From an uncultured Anaerobiospirillum sp. (GTDB lineage: Bacteria > Pseudomonadota > Gammaproteobacteria > Enterobacterales > Succinivibrionaceae), in the NCBI GenBank assembly GCA_944389785.1, contig CALXNP010000011.1, positions 1 through 41,139 on the forward strand: a DNA stretch of 41,139 nucleotides, given 5' to 3'. Positions 41,038 through 41,139 of the stretch are shown here, in pieces (the first letter of the stretch is position 1; each line of letters starts with the position of its first letter). The notes beneath the pieces were generated by a model that ran no database searches, was not told the origin of the DNA, and saw only the letters and a program-made list of their open reading frames with translations. The position numbers were made by a program, and so were the translations under genes.

Positions 41038-41139
41038 TTACAGTAATAAGTAATTTTTATATCCTAGATCCGGAAATTCTTTGTAGGTTACCATTTTATC
41101 AAGGCTATAGCGCCCCTTACCCACCGTTGCAGCAAAAAA
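41038..41139 (-). CDS. C-terminal fragment of an unidentified reading frame at the window edge
   Basis: On the minus strand the frame is open from the right edge to a TAA at 41040-41038, giving 33 residues that end MVTYKEFPDLGYKNYLLL. Base composition differs from the surroundings: it uses GGG, CGC, CCG and GTG codons that are rare elsewhere in the window. It may be the end of a gene acquired from elsewhere or of a mobile element, or chance. I could not identify it. Confidence 0.35.
   Translation of the reverse strand, partial: FFAATVGKGRYSLDKMVTYKEFPDLGYKNYLLL

Noticed and set aside
1..41139. CRISPR arrays, tRNA or rRNA genes, insertion sequences
   Set aside because: No direct-repeat arrays, tRNA cloverleaf-like conserved blocks, rRNA segments or complete transposase frames were seen on either strand by eye.

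Overview
The window is AT-rich DNA, roughly 30% G+C by eye, with dense bacterial coding on both strands. Several gene sets are typical of Gammaproteobacteria: yciB, yhdT-panF, uspE/ttcA, a DnaT-type primosomal protein, sstT, rimO and galU. They sit beside genes often seen in gut anaerobes: a NIF-type Fe-S assembly operon with BFD-like ferredoxin domains, a Mn-dependent family II pyrophosphatase, alpha-glucan enzymes and a CopA with a C-terminal metal-binding domain. I infer a low-GC, host-associated anaerobic gammaproteobacterium, possibly of the Succinivibrionaceae. The taxonomy is inference, since there is no rRNA in the window.

Layout. 1-3000 (minus): a GPH-type sugar symporter, cut by the window edge, and a GH13 alpha-glucosidase, divergent from an AraC-type regulator (3241-4128). 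4282-6759: Lon protease behind a heat-shock-type promoter. 6989-11597 (plus): an operon-like run yciB, galU, yhdT, panF and an MFS exporter. 11692-14066 (minus): aroA and a hisC-type aminotransferase overlapping by one base. 14477-16974: an Asn-rich protein of unknown function, a YiiX-like cysteine hydrolase and a small lipoprotein. 17091-19516 (minus): Fe-S assembly operon (stand-alone BFD-like protein, nifU, nifS). 19829-24373 (minus): metal-efflux operon of a free HMA protein, a Zn/Cd-type ATPase and a Cu-type ATPase whose tail is a CopZ-like domain with its own ribosome binding site. 24536-27007 (plus): hydroxyacid dehydrogenase, DnaT-like protein, folP. 27056-30178 (minus): ttcA, uspE, and an odd exported pair (lytic-transglycosylase-like plus DotH/IcmK-like). 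30491-34351 (plus): ppaC, rimO, sstT. 34352-34871: non-coding, with a perfect CRP-type site. 34872-35270: a small unknown protein. 35324-36991 (minus): nadE. 37113-40818 (plus): GlgX-type debranching enzyme, an unknown membrane-anchored protein and a Gfo/Idh/MocA oxidoreductase. The right edge holds the end of an unidentified reading frame.

How the genes fit together. The edge transporter, the GH13 enzyme and the AraC regulator form a small regulated oligosaccharide-use unit. With GlgX and GalU they point to alpha-glucan and glucose-1-phosphate metabolism. The Fe-S operon would supply clusters to RimO and TtcA, both in this window. The metal operon pairs soluble or appended HMA domains with two P1B ATPases.

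No mobile element, CRISPR array, tRNA or rRNA was recognised. The observations most worth checking are the internal CopZ start inside copA, the NifU whose C-terminal domain has lost its CxxC, the NadE whose glutaminase half lacks its catalytic Glu, the orphan type-IV-secretion-like pair, and the CRP-site-bearing gap that may encode a small RNA.
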